64,000 nucleotides of DNA from Nitrospiria bacterium (GTDB lineage: Bacteria; Nitrospirota; UBA9217): positions 36,702 through 100,701 of the forward strand of contig CAKKPG010000018.1 in assembly GCA_919901555.1 (NCBI GenBank). Direction: 5' to 3'. The translations under genes and the position numbers were made by a program. Within the stretch, counting starts at the first letter, position 1. Each line of letters opens with the position of its first letter. Under the pieces are notes generated by a model. That model saw only the letters and a list, made by a program, of their open reading frames with translations. It had not been told where the DNA came from and did not search any database. Shown here in pieces: positions 46,388 to 55,800 of this stretch.

Positions 46388-46406
46388 TTTTCCACCTCTT
46401 GTTTTG
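46373..46406 (-). repeat. Shared 5' leader copy (DUF1566 gene)
   Basis: It contains SD AAGAGGTGG and the first codons ATGAAAACAATGATG. Near-identical copies are at 49762-49795 and 52045-52078, with an orphan at 39744-39777. Confidence 0.8.
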
Positions 46407-46429
46407 TTCCTTCTCTATCTACTTGGCTG

Positions 46430-46549
46430 CATGGCCGTTATCCATCGGTCATGGACCGGCCTGCTCTTGTTATCGCGACTTGAATCGTCGCCGTTGCTTC
46501 TTTTCTTCTATCGACTCCGCTTGTATCATTGCATCTCTCTCCGACACCG
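46430..46549. repeat. Duplicated intergenic spacer, copy B
   Basis: Homologous to 41409-41524. It separates the DUF1566 leader from the 3' end of the 46591-49776 gene. Confidence 0.7.
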
Positions 46550-46590
46550 GTCTCTTCCGGCTGGTTATCTGATCCACGGGGCAATGCCGT

Positions 46591-49500
46591 CTACTGCCAG
46601 GTACCGGTTGTAATAATAGATTGCGGGTTCGACCCTGCCGCGACCGTGGAGGGTACGTTGGCCGTCAGGCTTCCGTCCGCGCCGATCTTGTACTGTGAGA
46701 CGCTGCCGAAAAAATTCGCCACGTAGACGTACTTGCCTGATGGGTCCACCGTAACGAACATGGGACCAGCCTCCGACGCAACACTGGGGGCGGCCATCGG
46801 CGCGAGGCTGCCGTCCGCGCCGATCGTGTACTGGGCAACGCCGGGGTTGAAGTTGCTGCCCCAGGTCGCCACATATGCGTACTTCCCGCTCGGATCGACA
46901 GTGATGGATTCTGGATATGTCCACGCCGGCACGGTGGCAACGGTCATCGGAGTGAGCGCGCCATTACTGCCGATCGTATATTGCGAAACGGTGTGGCCAC
47001 TCCAGTTCACAACATAGGCGTACTTCCCCGAAGGATCGACGGTAACGGACCGGGAACCCGCTCCCGACGCCACGGTAGGAGCGGCCATCATCGTAAGACT
47101 GCCATCCCTGGCCATCGTGTACTGCGATACGTTGTTGCTGCCGCTGTTCGCTACATATGCGTACTTGCCCGAAGGGTCAACGGTGACGGATAAGGGAGTC
47201 GACCCCGCTGCCACCGTGGCGGTCGTCATGGGGGTGAGGCTCCCGTTCGCGCCGATCGTGTACTGCGAGACGCTGCCGGCTTGGTTCGCCACATAGGCAT
47301 ACCTGCCCGCCGGATGGATGGTGACAGACTGGGGTGCTGACCCCGTTGCGACGGTCGGAATGGCCATCGCGGTAAGGCTGCCGCCGGCGGCTATCGTGTA
47401 CTGTGAGACGGTGCCGGAGGTGGAATTCGCGACATAAGCGTACTTGCCCGACGGATCAACGGTAACGGAGATAGGTCCGTTCCCTGCCGCGACCGTGGCG
47501 GTCGTCATGGGGGTGAGGCTCCCGTTCGCGCCGATCGTGTACTGTAAAACGTCGGCGCCGGAGAAGTCCGCCGCGTAGGCGTACTTCGGCACGGGGATTG
47601 CCGCCGTGGCGCCGTGTACAATTGTGATCCCGGTGGGATCTGAATAACTCTTGACCGTCGCGGGCGCGATCGGGGTCAGACTGCCGTCAGCACTGATCAG
47701 ATACTGCGATATGTCGATGCTCTCGAAGTTCGTCACGTAAGCGTACTTACTCGTGGGATCGACGGCGACGCGTACGGGTTGTATCCCCGCCCCGACCGTT
47801 GGTGTGGCCATCGGCACGAGGCTTCCATCCACCGCGATCGTGTACTGCGAGACGTTGTTACTGAATTCGTTCGCCACGTAGGCGTACTTACCGCTTGGAT
47901 CGACGGTAATGGATGCGGGACTCGTCTCCGTCGCGACCGTGGGTGCAGCCATCGGCAGAAGGTTTCCATCCGAATCGATCTTGTACTGCGAGACGTTGTT
48001 GCTCCCGATGTTAACTACGTAGGCATGCTTGCCGTTCGGATCCACGGTAATGAAATAGGGGCTCGTTCCCGCCCCGACCACGGCAGGGGTCATCGGAATA
48101 AGGCCCCCATCAACACCGATTCTGTACTGCGAGACGTTGTTGCTGGTTTGGTTCGCCACGTAGGCGTATTTTCCGCTCGGATCAACGGTAATGGAGAAGG
48201 GATTCGACCCCGCCGCGACCGTGGGAATGGCCATCGGCGTGAGGCTCCCTTTCGCACTGATCGTGTACTGCGAGACGTTGTTATCTCGATAGTTCGCCAC
48301 GTAGGCGTATTTTCCGCTCGATTCAACGGTAATGGAGAAGGGATTCGTCCCCGCAGCGACCGTGGGAATTGCCATCGGCGTGAGGCTCCCATCACCACCG
48401 ATCGTGTACTGCGAGACGCTGGCGCTCAAGCTGTTCGCCACGTAGACGTATTTTCCCGAAGGGGTTGTGACAAGGATTTGTGGCGCCGTTCCCGCAGCGA
48501 CTTTGCCGCGGTATGTGAGACGGCCGGTCGCGGCATTTACGGCGTAGGTAGAGACGCTGTTGTCCAGAACGTTTGCGACATAGGCAAAGCGCGCGACATT
48601 GCAGTCCACCACCACATTGGTGACGATGGCGGATTGAACAGTGCCGCTGCCGTTACGCACCACCCGGCAGTTCTGCGCCGGCTGGGAAGGCTGGCTGAAT
48701 ACGGTCACCGAATAGGACGACCCGGGATCCAGCGGCGTGGCAAAGGTAAAACTGCCGTTTGCTGCAACAGCAAGGTTGTCTCCCCCGTTGTTCTGCAGCA
48801 CGAGGCCGCTGCCGGCGAGACCCGTGATCGTGCCGCCTACGGTGTAATTCTGATAAACAGTCAAGGTGACGCCGGGCGAGGTCACCCCGTCCGCTGACGC
48901 AAAAATCACGCTGCTCCCTGCCGCGACGCCTGTGGCCGCACCCGTGGCGCTGTCTATGGTCGCAACAGCGGTGTTGACGGAAGACCACGTGGCGATACCG
49001 GTGATGTCGGCAGTTGACCCGTCCGAGTAGTCGGCGGTGGCGGCCAGATTGGTGGTTGCCCCCACCGCAACGCTGGGCGCGGACGGGGTAATGGTTATGG
49101 ATGTTACGGCCGGCGCCGTGACCGTCAGCGTGGCGGCGTTGGACGTCATGCCGTTCAACGAAGCCGTGATGGTACTGCTGCCCATGCCCCTGCCTGTGGC
49201 AATACCGCTGGCATTGATAACCGCCACGCCGATGTCGCTGGAATTCCAGATGACCGAGCCGGAGATATTGCCGGAGGTGGCATCCGAATACGTGCCGGTG
49301 GCGGTGAATATGGTGGTGGTGCCTTTCGGGATCGACGCCGCTGCCGGAGCAATCGTGATGCCGGACAGGGTGGCGGCAGTGACCGTGATGGCGGCGGCGG
49401 GCGAGGTGATGCCGCTCATGGAGGCAGTGACGGTGGTGTTTCCGACTGTTACGCCGTTCACGACACCGGTGTTGCTCCCCACATTTGCTGTGGCAGGGTC

Positions 49501-49776
49501 GGCTGATACCCAGGTGACCGAGGTGGTGATGTCGGCAGTCGAGTTATTTGAGTAGGTGCCGGTGGCCGTCAGGTTGGCCGTCGTTCCGCGTACAATGGTG
49601 TTGACGGCCGGGTTAATGGCGATGGCTGTCAATACCGGAGGCGGTGTTTCATCTTTTCCAGCACAACCGACGAGCCCCGTCAGTATTATGAAGAGGGCTG
49701 ACACGATGGATAGGTATCGAATGGTCATAGCAGTTTCTTCTTTTTTGGATTGCGCATTGTTCGTCATTGTTTTCAT
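46591..49776 (-). CDS. Giant lipoprotein: three Big_2 Ig domains plus two seven-bladed propellers
   Basis: 1061 aa from ATG 49776 (SD AGAGGTGG); the ORF track's further upstream start has no SD. The lipoprotein signal begins at an in-frame ATG 49728 (MTIRYLSIVSALFIILTGLVGC). Three BIG2 domains occur (AINPAVNTIVRGTTANLTAT; TIAPAAASIPKGTT; TITPSAPSVAVGATT). A short cysteine-containing domain follows (AQNCRVVRNGSG). Then come 14 blades of about 47 residues (VDPSGKYAYVAN...VSQYTIGADGSL) in two sets of seven, split by a linker with PKYAYAADFSG. The blades are of the YVTN/lactonase type without obvious catalytic residues. A surface adhesion or polymer-binding role is inferred. Confidence 0.88.
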   Translation of the reverse strand: MKTMTNNAQSKKEETAMTIRYLSIVSALFIILTGLVGCAGKDETPPPVLTAIAINPAVNTIVRGTTANLTATGTYSNNSTADITTSVTWVSADPATANVGSNTGVVNGVTVGNTTVTASMSGITSPAAAITVTAATLSGITIAPAAASIPKGTTTIFTATGTYSDATSGNISGSVIWNSSDIGVAVINASGIATGRGMGSSTITASLNGMTSNAATLTVTAPAVTSITITPSAPSVAVGATTNLAATADYSDGSTADITGIATWSSVNTAVATIDSATGAATGVAAGSSVIFASADGVTSPGVTLTVYQNYTVGGTITGLAGSGLVLQNNGGDNLAVAANGSFTFATPLDPGSSYSVTVFSQPSQPAQNCRVVRNGSGTVQSAIVTNVVVDCNVARFAYVANVLDNSVSTYAVNAATGRLTYRGKVAAGTAPQILVTTPSGKYVYVANSLSASVSQYTIGGDGSLTPMAIPTVAAGTNPFSITVESSGKYAYVANYRDNNVSQYTISAKGSLTPMAIPTVAAGSNPFSITVDPSGKYAYVANQTSNNVSQYRIGVDGGLIPMTPAVVGAGTSPYFITVDPNGKHAYVVNIGSNNVSQYKIDSDGNLLPMAAPTVATETSPASITVDPSGKYAYVANEFSNNVSQYTIAVDGSLVPMATPTVGAGIQPVRVAVDPTSKYAYVTNFESIDISQYLISADGSLTPIAPATVKSYSDPTGITIVHGATAAIPVPKYAYAADFSGADVLQYTIGANGSLTPMTTATVAAGNGPISVTVDPSGKYAYVANSTSGTVSQYTIAAGGSLTAMAIPTVATGSAPQSVTIHPAGRYAYVANQAGSVSQYTIGANGSLTPMTTATVAAGSTPLSVTVDPSGKYAYVANSGSNNVSQYTMARDGSLTMMAAPTVASGAGSRSVTVDPSGKYAYVVNWSGHTVSQYTIGSNGALTPMTVATVPAWTYPESITVDPSGKYAYVATWGSNFNPGVAQYTIGADGSLAPMAAPSVASEAGPMFVTVDPSGKYVYVANFFGSVSQYKIGADGSLTANVPSTVAAGSNPQSIITTGTWQ

Positions 49777-49795
49777 TTTTCCACCTCTTGTTTTG
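49762..49795 (-). repeat. Shared 5' leader copy (Big_2-propeller gene)
   Basis: SD AAGAGGTGG and ATGAAAACAATGACG; one of four strong copies of the leader. Confidence 0.8.
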
Positions 49796-49854
49796 TTCCT
49801 CGTAAATCCGTTGCCCATCCCCGGCGCCCTGCGGCGCAGGGCCGGTACCAATAA

Positions 49855-52059
49855 CTATTGATAGCTGCCTATGGTAGTAACAGCGGAGGGACCCGTCCCC
49901 GCCGCGGCCGTGGGAGTGGTCATCGACGCAAGGCCCCCGTCCGCGCCGATCGTGTACTGCGAGACGCTGCCGCTGTTCTTGTTCGCCACGTAGGCGTACT
50001 TTCCGCTCGGATCGACGGTAATGGACAGGAGGGCCGCCCCCGCCGTAACCGTGGCGGTTGCCATGGGAGCGAGACTGCCATCCGCGCCGATCGTGTACTG
50101 CGAAACGTTGCCATCGGCATTCGTCGCGTAAGCGTACTTCCCGCTCGGATCAACGGTAACGGACAGGGCATTCGACCCCGATGCCAGGACCGACGGAGTG
50201 CCCATCGGCGTAAGGTTCCCATTGGCGCCGATCGTGAACTGCAGGATGTTGCCGCTGAAACCATTCGCAACGTAGGCATACTTCCCGCTCGGATCGACAA
50301 TGACGGAATTCGCATTGCCGCCGACTGACGTCGCGACCGTTGCGGCGGCCATCGGCGCGAGGCTGCCGTCCGCGCCTATCGTGTACTGGGAAACACCGGG
50401 GTTGAAGTTGGTGCCCCAGGTCGCCACATATGCGTACTTCCCGCTCGGATCAACGGTGACGGAGTAGGGGGCCGTTCCCGACGCTACCGTTGTATTGGTC
50501 ATCGGAACGAGGCTTCCGTTCAGGCCGATCGTGTACTGCGAGACGCTGGCGCTGCCCATGTTCGCCACGTAGGCGTACTTCCCGCTCGGATCAACGATGA
50601 CAGAGCTCGGTTCAGCCCCCGCCGGAACCGTGGCGGTTGCCATGGAAGTGAGACTCCCGTCCGCGCCGATCGTGTACTGCGAAACGCTGGCGCTGCCCGT
50701 GTTCGCCGCGTAGGCGTACTTCCCCGAGGGATCGACGGCGACGCACCGAGGGCTTGTTCCCGCTGCGATCGTGGGCGTGGTCATAGACGCAAGGCTCCCA
50801 TCCGCTCCGATCGTGTATTGCGAAATGTCGTTGCTGTTGGCATTTGCCACGTAGGCATACTTCGGCACAACGACTATTGGGATCGCGCCGTGGCTCATCG
50901 CCAGAGAAAGCGGCGCAGACTGCGCCATGACCGTGGCCGGTGCGTTGGCCGCCAGGCTTCCGTCCGCACCGATCATGAACTGATGGATTTTCTTGCCGTC
51001 GCCCACAACATAAACGTACTTTCCGCTCGGATCGACAGTTACTTGATAAGGAACCAGTCCCGCCGCGACCGTGGGACTGGTCATCGGCGCAAGTCTGCCG
51101 TTCGCGCCGATGGCGTACTGCGAGATGGTGTTACCGAGGTTGTTCGCCACATAAGCGTACTTTCCGCTCGGATCAACGGCGACTGACTCCGGTTGAGACC
51201 CTGTGAAAACGGTGAAAGTGTCCATCAGGGGGAGACTTCCATCCGCGGCAATCGTGTACTGCGTAATGCTGCCGTTTCCGCTGTTCGCCACGTAGACGTA
51301 TGTTCCGCCTGGATCGACAGTAATGGAGGCGGGATATGGTCCCGCCGCGACCGTGGGACTGGCCATCGAAATAAGGCTGCCATCCACGCCGATCGTGTAC
51401 TGCGAGATGGAGGCGCTTCCTGCGTTCGCAACGTAGGCAAATTTCCCTTTTGGATTGAGGGCGACAGAGATCGGTTGAGCCTCGGCAGCAACTGCGGGAA
51501 TGGTCATCGAAGTGAGCATCCCGTCCGCCCCGATTCTGTACTGCGAGACACTACCCGAAACGTAGTTCGTCACGTAAGCATACTTCCCGGTTGAGTCGAT
51601 CGTGATGGAGCGTGGATTACTTTCCGTTGCGACCAAAGGTGTGGCCATCGGCGTGAGGTTTCCGTTCGCAGCTATCGTGTACTGCGAAATGTTGTTGCTG
51701 TTCTTGTTGGCCACATAAACGAACTTCCCGCTCGGATCGATGGTGACGCACCACGGGGTTGTTCCCGCCGCGACCTTGCCCGTAAACTTGAGCCGCCCGG
51801 TAGCGGCATCGACGGCATAGGTCAAGACGCTGTTGTCTCCCGCGTCGGCCACGTAGGCAAAGCGAGGGTAGACGGCGGTGTTCGCAGGTGATGTGCCGCC
51901 GCCACCACTACAGGCGGTGATGCCGAGCAGCATGAAAAGCACGAGAGCGATGAAGTAGGACCGGGTATACATGGCAGGTGCTCCGTTGGTTACGGATCGA
52001 GTATTATTCATGGCAGTTGCTCCTTTTTTGGATTGAACGTTGTTCGTTATCGTTTTCAT
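49855..52059 (-). CDS. Lipoprotein with two seven-bladed YVTN-type propellers
   Basis: 734 aa from ATG 52059 (SD AGAGGTGG), with a hydrophilic N-terminal stretch before the lipoprotein signal (YFIALVLFMLLGITACSGGGG). It has 14 blades: seven, a linker with PIVVVPKYAYVANANS, then seven. There are no Ig domains in front, unlike the paralogue at 46591. The start overlaps the stop of a 78-aa ORF by 4 nt (ATGA), so translation is coupled. The last blade ends VTTIGSYQ, the same end as the remnant at 41582. Confidence 0.88.
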   Translation of the reverse strand: MKTITNNVQSKKGATAMNNTRSVTNGAPAMYTRSYFIALVLFMLLGITACSGGGGTSPANTAVYPRFAYVADAGDNSVLTYAVDAATGRLKFTGKVAAGTTPWCVTIDPSGKFVYVANKNSNNISQYTIAANGNLTPMATPLVATESNPRSITIDSTGKYAYVTNYVSGSVSQYRIGADGMLTSMTIPAVAAEAQPISVALNPKGKFAYVANAGSASISQYTIGVDGSLISMASPTVAAGPYPASITVDPGGTYVYVANSGNGSITQYTIAADGSLPLMDTFTVFTGSQPESVAVDPSGKYAYVANNLGNTISQYAIGANGRLAPMTSPTVAAGLVPYQVTVDPSGKYVYVVGDGKKIHQFMIGADGSLAANAPATVMAQSAPLSLAMSHGAIPIVVVPKYAYVANANSNDISQYTIGADGSLASMTTPTIAAGTSPRCVAVDPSGKYAYAANTGSASVSQYTIGADGSLTSMATATVPAGAEPSSVIVDPSGKYAYVANMGSASVSQYTIGLNGSLVPMTNTTVASGTAPYSVTVDPSGKYAYVATWGTNFNPGVSQYTIGADGSLAPMAAATVATSVGGNANSVIVDPSGKYAYVANGFSGNILQFTIGANGNLTPMGTPSVLASGSNALSVTVDPSGKYAYATNADGNVSQYTIGADGSLAPMATATVTAGAALLSITVDPSGKYAYVANKNSGSVSQYTIGADGGLASMTTPTAAAGTGPSAVTTIGSYQ

Positions 52060-52078
52060 TTTTCCACCTCTTGTTTTG
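52045..52078 (-). repeat. Shared 5' leader copy (second propeller gene)
   Basis: SD AAGAGGTGG and ATGAAAACGATAACG. Only here does the leader also encode the last codons of an intact upstream ORF, which makes it the likely source of the other copies. Confidence 0.78.
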
Positions 52079-52292
52079 TTGTATTCCTGCTGCCGGCCGC
52101 ATTCCCTGCCGGGAAATCAAGTCCATCGAGCAACTCCCCGGCATTATGGAACACCTTGACCAGATCGCCCCCCGGCCCTTCCACGCTGCCTTCCACCCGG
52201 AAAACGTCCTTTGCATCCCTGCGGTATATCCTGACGATATAGCATTCGACGATATTCCTCGGGTTTTTCTCCATGTTGGGGCAAGGATACAT
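52056..52292 (-). CDS. Small conserved-looking cytosolic protein coupled to the propeller gene
   Basis: 78 aa. The core NIVECYIVRIYRRDAKDVFRV plus GGDLVKVFHNAGELLDGLDF reads like a compact alpha/beta small protein seen elsewhere as YIVRIYRR... -type hypothetical proteins. It ends in KQEVEK-stop, whose codons form the SD of the next gene, and overlaps its ATG by 4 nt. The alternative frame 52004-52300 is judged a shadow. The function is unknown; a regulatory or chaperone role for the lipoprotein is speculation. Confidence 0.65.
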   Translation of the reverse strand: MYPCPNMEKNPRNIVECYIVRIYRRDAKDVFRVEGSVEGPGGDLVKVFHNAGELLDGLDFPAGNAAGSRNTTKQEVEK

Positions 52293-52831
52293 CTGTGCAA
52301 CTTACTGATGACTTACCGAGGGCTCAAGCTATGATTTGAGGGGCTGGAGAATAGGGAGGCTAACCCGGCAATACGTTGGCATGAACAAGAGCGCATGATC
52401 CGAAAAACTACAGGATGTAACCATATTTTAGAAATAAAAATAAGCAGTTAGATATCTCAGACCGTGACATTAAAGATGAGCCCTTTTTGTATCAAACGCG
52501 TCTTTTTATCCTAAGAAGAGTATATGGACACGGAGGCGGAGGATTAACGTATGATCAAGACGGATAGAAATAAAATTATTCTCTCACAAAGCCTCCACCC
52601 GATGGGTGCGTTCCCAATTGGAAATAAATCCCATTTTATCAGTATCTTATACGCGATTATTCTTATCAATCGCCGTTTCCAGGCTCGCCGTTATCGGGTT
52701 TTATTCGAGTCAAATGCTCTTTTCAGGATAATTCAATAGCCCGGAACAAGTCGATGGAACTCGATATGACTGGATGGAAATATTTTATGTCTTGAAAAAC
52801 AATGAGTTACATCTCTGGAAGGAAAACCGGT
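52293..52831. other. AT-rich gap between the regulator and the island
   Basis: 539 bp with no well supported gene. It contains a possible 62-aa ORF (listed separately). The minus-strand promoter for the island should lie here; a weak candidate (TTGATA, 16 bp, TTAATG on the minus strand near 52465-52495) was seen but is not convincing. No inverted repeats of note. Confidence 0.4.
52551..52739 (+). CDS. Doubtful small ORF
   Basis: 62 aa with a good GGAGG 8 nt upstream of ATG, lying opposite to all neighbours. The sequence (MIKTDRNKIILSQSLHPMGA) has a hydrophobic middle (FISILYAIILIN) and a basic end, and resembles no family I know. It could be a small membrane peptide or chance. Confidence 0.25.
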   Translation: MIKTDRNKIILSQSLHPMGAFPIGNKSHFISILYAIILINRRFQARRYRVLFESNALFRIIQ

Positions 52832-55800
52832 TCAGGAACGGCTGGTCTTGGCTGATGACCGGAGGCTCCGGTGAAGCTCCTCGGTATCCTCGGAGGGATC
52901 GATCCCATGACGGGCGCGAAGGACCTCGCGGCACCGGTTATAGACGGAAATGCCTTCCGCGAACCGCCCCTGGTCGCGGTAGATAGCCATGATTCTGCGG
53001 TAGAGTTCCTCGGCAAGATCGTCCACCTCGAGACCCCGTTCATAGCAACGGATGGCCTTTTCCCCGTCCTGCCGTCCTTCCCAATACCGGCCCAGGTCCA
53101 TAACAGCGCGAAGGCATTTGTTCCTGAGCCGCTCCCGCATCGAGACTGCCCAGGCCTCGCTCACATCCGGCAGAAAGTGCCCGTGGTACAGCGCGAGCGC
53201 TTTTTCCAACAACGCGGCAGTGGTCTCCTGACGCGCATCTATCTGCTGCAACGCCTCCGCGGCCTTCCCGAGAAGGCGTTCTAACGCCCAGGCGTCTATC
53301 CAGACGAACCGGTTGTCCAGAGTCAGCTTACCTTCTCTTAACACCAGGGCATCGTCGTTGCCGAGCATGCTCCTCAGCCGGTGCAGGGTCGTGTCAAAGG
53401 ACCGCTGAGCCGCATCGCCTTCCGCGTCAGGCCAGAGCGCCTCGACGAGTGACCAGACCGACACATCGCTGCCGCCCAGGGCAATGAGCGCCTTGAGCAT
53501 ATCGAGCGGCTTCTGGCGCACCCGTCCGGCGAAACGGAGCGTTTTCCCGTCCTTCACGATCAAGAAGCGGGACAGGGTGTAAACGCGGTAGCGCCAGGGC
53601 CAGTTCTCGAGATGGACCGGCGGAGCATCGGGGACCAGTCCCCGCTTTCTGATCAGGTCCCGGACGAACTGCTCTTCGATCCCATGCTCGAGCGCCTTTG
53701 CATAAAGCGGCATCATTACCGATGAGCGCCAAAAGGCGTGGTTCAGGATGCCGCACTCACGGCTGATCGCAAGGTGCCGGCGCAGCGGTTTCAACGCCCC
53801 CTGCTCGTCGCCCCGGTTCAGGCAGCGCACGGCCTGCAGCCATTGGTACTGGTACTCAATGGTGTTGCTCCGCATGGATATCCCGATCGCCCGGGCCCGT
53901 TCAAGATGCTTTCCGGCCTCGGAATGTTTTCCCTGCACCATGAGCACTTCCGCGAATCCCATGACAACGAATGCCAGGATGAAGGGGTCACCGGATTTTT
54001 CAGCCAGCGAGACGGACGTTTGTATGTGCGCCTGCGCGCGGGAGACGTCCCTCAGGCACAGGGCCTCCCAGGCGAGATGATAATGGTAATGGGATAGGTC
54101 GAGGAACCGGTTTGTCTTGAAGATGAACTCCATGCGCCGGAGATAGCCCGACGCGGTCCCGATGTCTCCCGCTGTCATGGCGCCGAAGCTGGCCTGGGCC
54201 AATAACATGAAGTCCCAGAGATGGATGCCGTTCTGGTTCGCGACGTCCAGGCCGCGTTCCACGGCCTCAATGCACGCCTTGTTCTCGCCGCGCATCCACG
54301 AATACGCCGCCTCGATGGACCTCCACACGATCACCGAAAGAGGGTCGACCCGAAGATCATGCAGTGAGGACCGCAGCGCATTGATCAGGAGCTCGGCCTG
54401 GGCCTGATCTCCCGTCCACCAGGTGTAGTAGAGGGCCAGATGGCTGCTGAGCAGCATTTTCAGTCGGACATCGTCCGTCTCCATGACGATGCCCCTCACC
54501 CGCGCCTCCCAGAGCGGCAGGTCCGCGTGGTGGGACTGACGGTACATCAGGGCGCAGAACATCGCCGAGGCGACCCGCGCCTCGATCTCCGGAGAGGGAA
54601 ACCGGGGATCCGCCCGCATGATCGTCTCGAGCTCGGCGATCCAGTGATCGAGCGGCGTAAAGTCGCTCCATTCAAGCACAAAGGTGTCGACAATGCCGCA
54701 CCACGACAGATATAGGCCGGCCGCATCTTTCCGCCGTTTGAATAAGGGAAAGGCCCGTTCAAGGCATGCCCTGCTCTCGCGCAGGTCATACGGCAGAGTA
54801 CCCATGGCCTGCCAATACAGGAGCCAGGGATCGCCTTCCCGGTGTTCCCGCGGTATCGCCGTCAACCATGCCTGCAATGTTGTGCTGCGCCCCTGTTGTA
54901 TCAGTTCGTTCGCGTGCGAGAACAGCATGCGCGAAAGGCTCTCCCAGTCCGCCGCGTCGGCATACAGCGCTGCCGCGCTCTCCACCTGACCGGTTTTCAG
55001 CAGCAGGCCCGCGGCCTCCCGCTGAACAGCACGCACCCCCTCCGGCCCGAGGACGTTCCGGGCCCGCGCCTGAAGAAAATCACGAAACAGGGGATGGTAT
55101 TGATATGCCGGCTCCGGACCGGGGTGCCGCTGGATGAAGTAGTTCTTCCGGGCAAGATCCGACAGGACCCTGCCCGCGTCGGACAACCCGCTCAGTTGCG
55201 TTGCCGTTTGCTCGGTTATTTTCCGCAGGAACGAGGTCTTGAAGAGGAACTCCTGCGTCGCCGGATCGGTCTGTTGAAAGATCTCGCTGGCAAAATAATC
55301 GAAGATGCCTTCCCGGGACGCGGTTTCGAGCGCTTCCGCCCGAAGACCATCCCGGAACCGCGCGTCCTCGGTCAGAAGAACGATGCCCGCGGCCCAGCCT
55401 CCCGACAGCTCCTGTATCCGCAGGCTCACCTCCGGCGCAAAGCCCTTCGTACCCTTGAGCGAGACGAGCGACGACGCCTCTTCCGCGTCGAAGATGAGGT
55501 CGCTCCAGCCAAGGACGTGCATCTGACCGTTCGCACGCAGGCGCGCCATGGCCGGCAGGGGGTCCGTCCTGCTGATCAGCACCGTGATGATCCCCTCCGG
55601 GAGCAGCGAGAGCCCCGTGCTGATGATCTCGTGAAAATTTGTGTCAGCGGAAACATCCTGGTAATTGTCGATGACCAAAACAAAGGGCGGCTTGAGGCGG
55701 GAATAGAGCTCCTCGAAATACCGGAGCGAGAAGGTTGCGACGTCCAGGAGATATTCCGGCTTCAGAAGCGGGAGCGCTCTCCGGAACCGCGGGGAGGCCT

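Noticed and set aside
46591-52059. Periodic ~141-nt repeats resembling a CRISPR or satellite array
   Set aside because: The period equals one 47-residue propeller blade and the reading frame runs through all units, so this is protein repeat DNA. No short identical repeats with unique spacers were seen.
52004-52300. 98-aa minus-strand ORF overlapping the 78-aa gene
   Set aside because: Composition rich in Arg, Trp and Ser typical of a shadow; the 52056-52292 frame reads as a normal small protein and has ATGA coupling.
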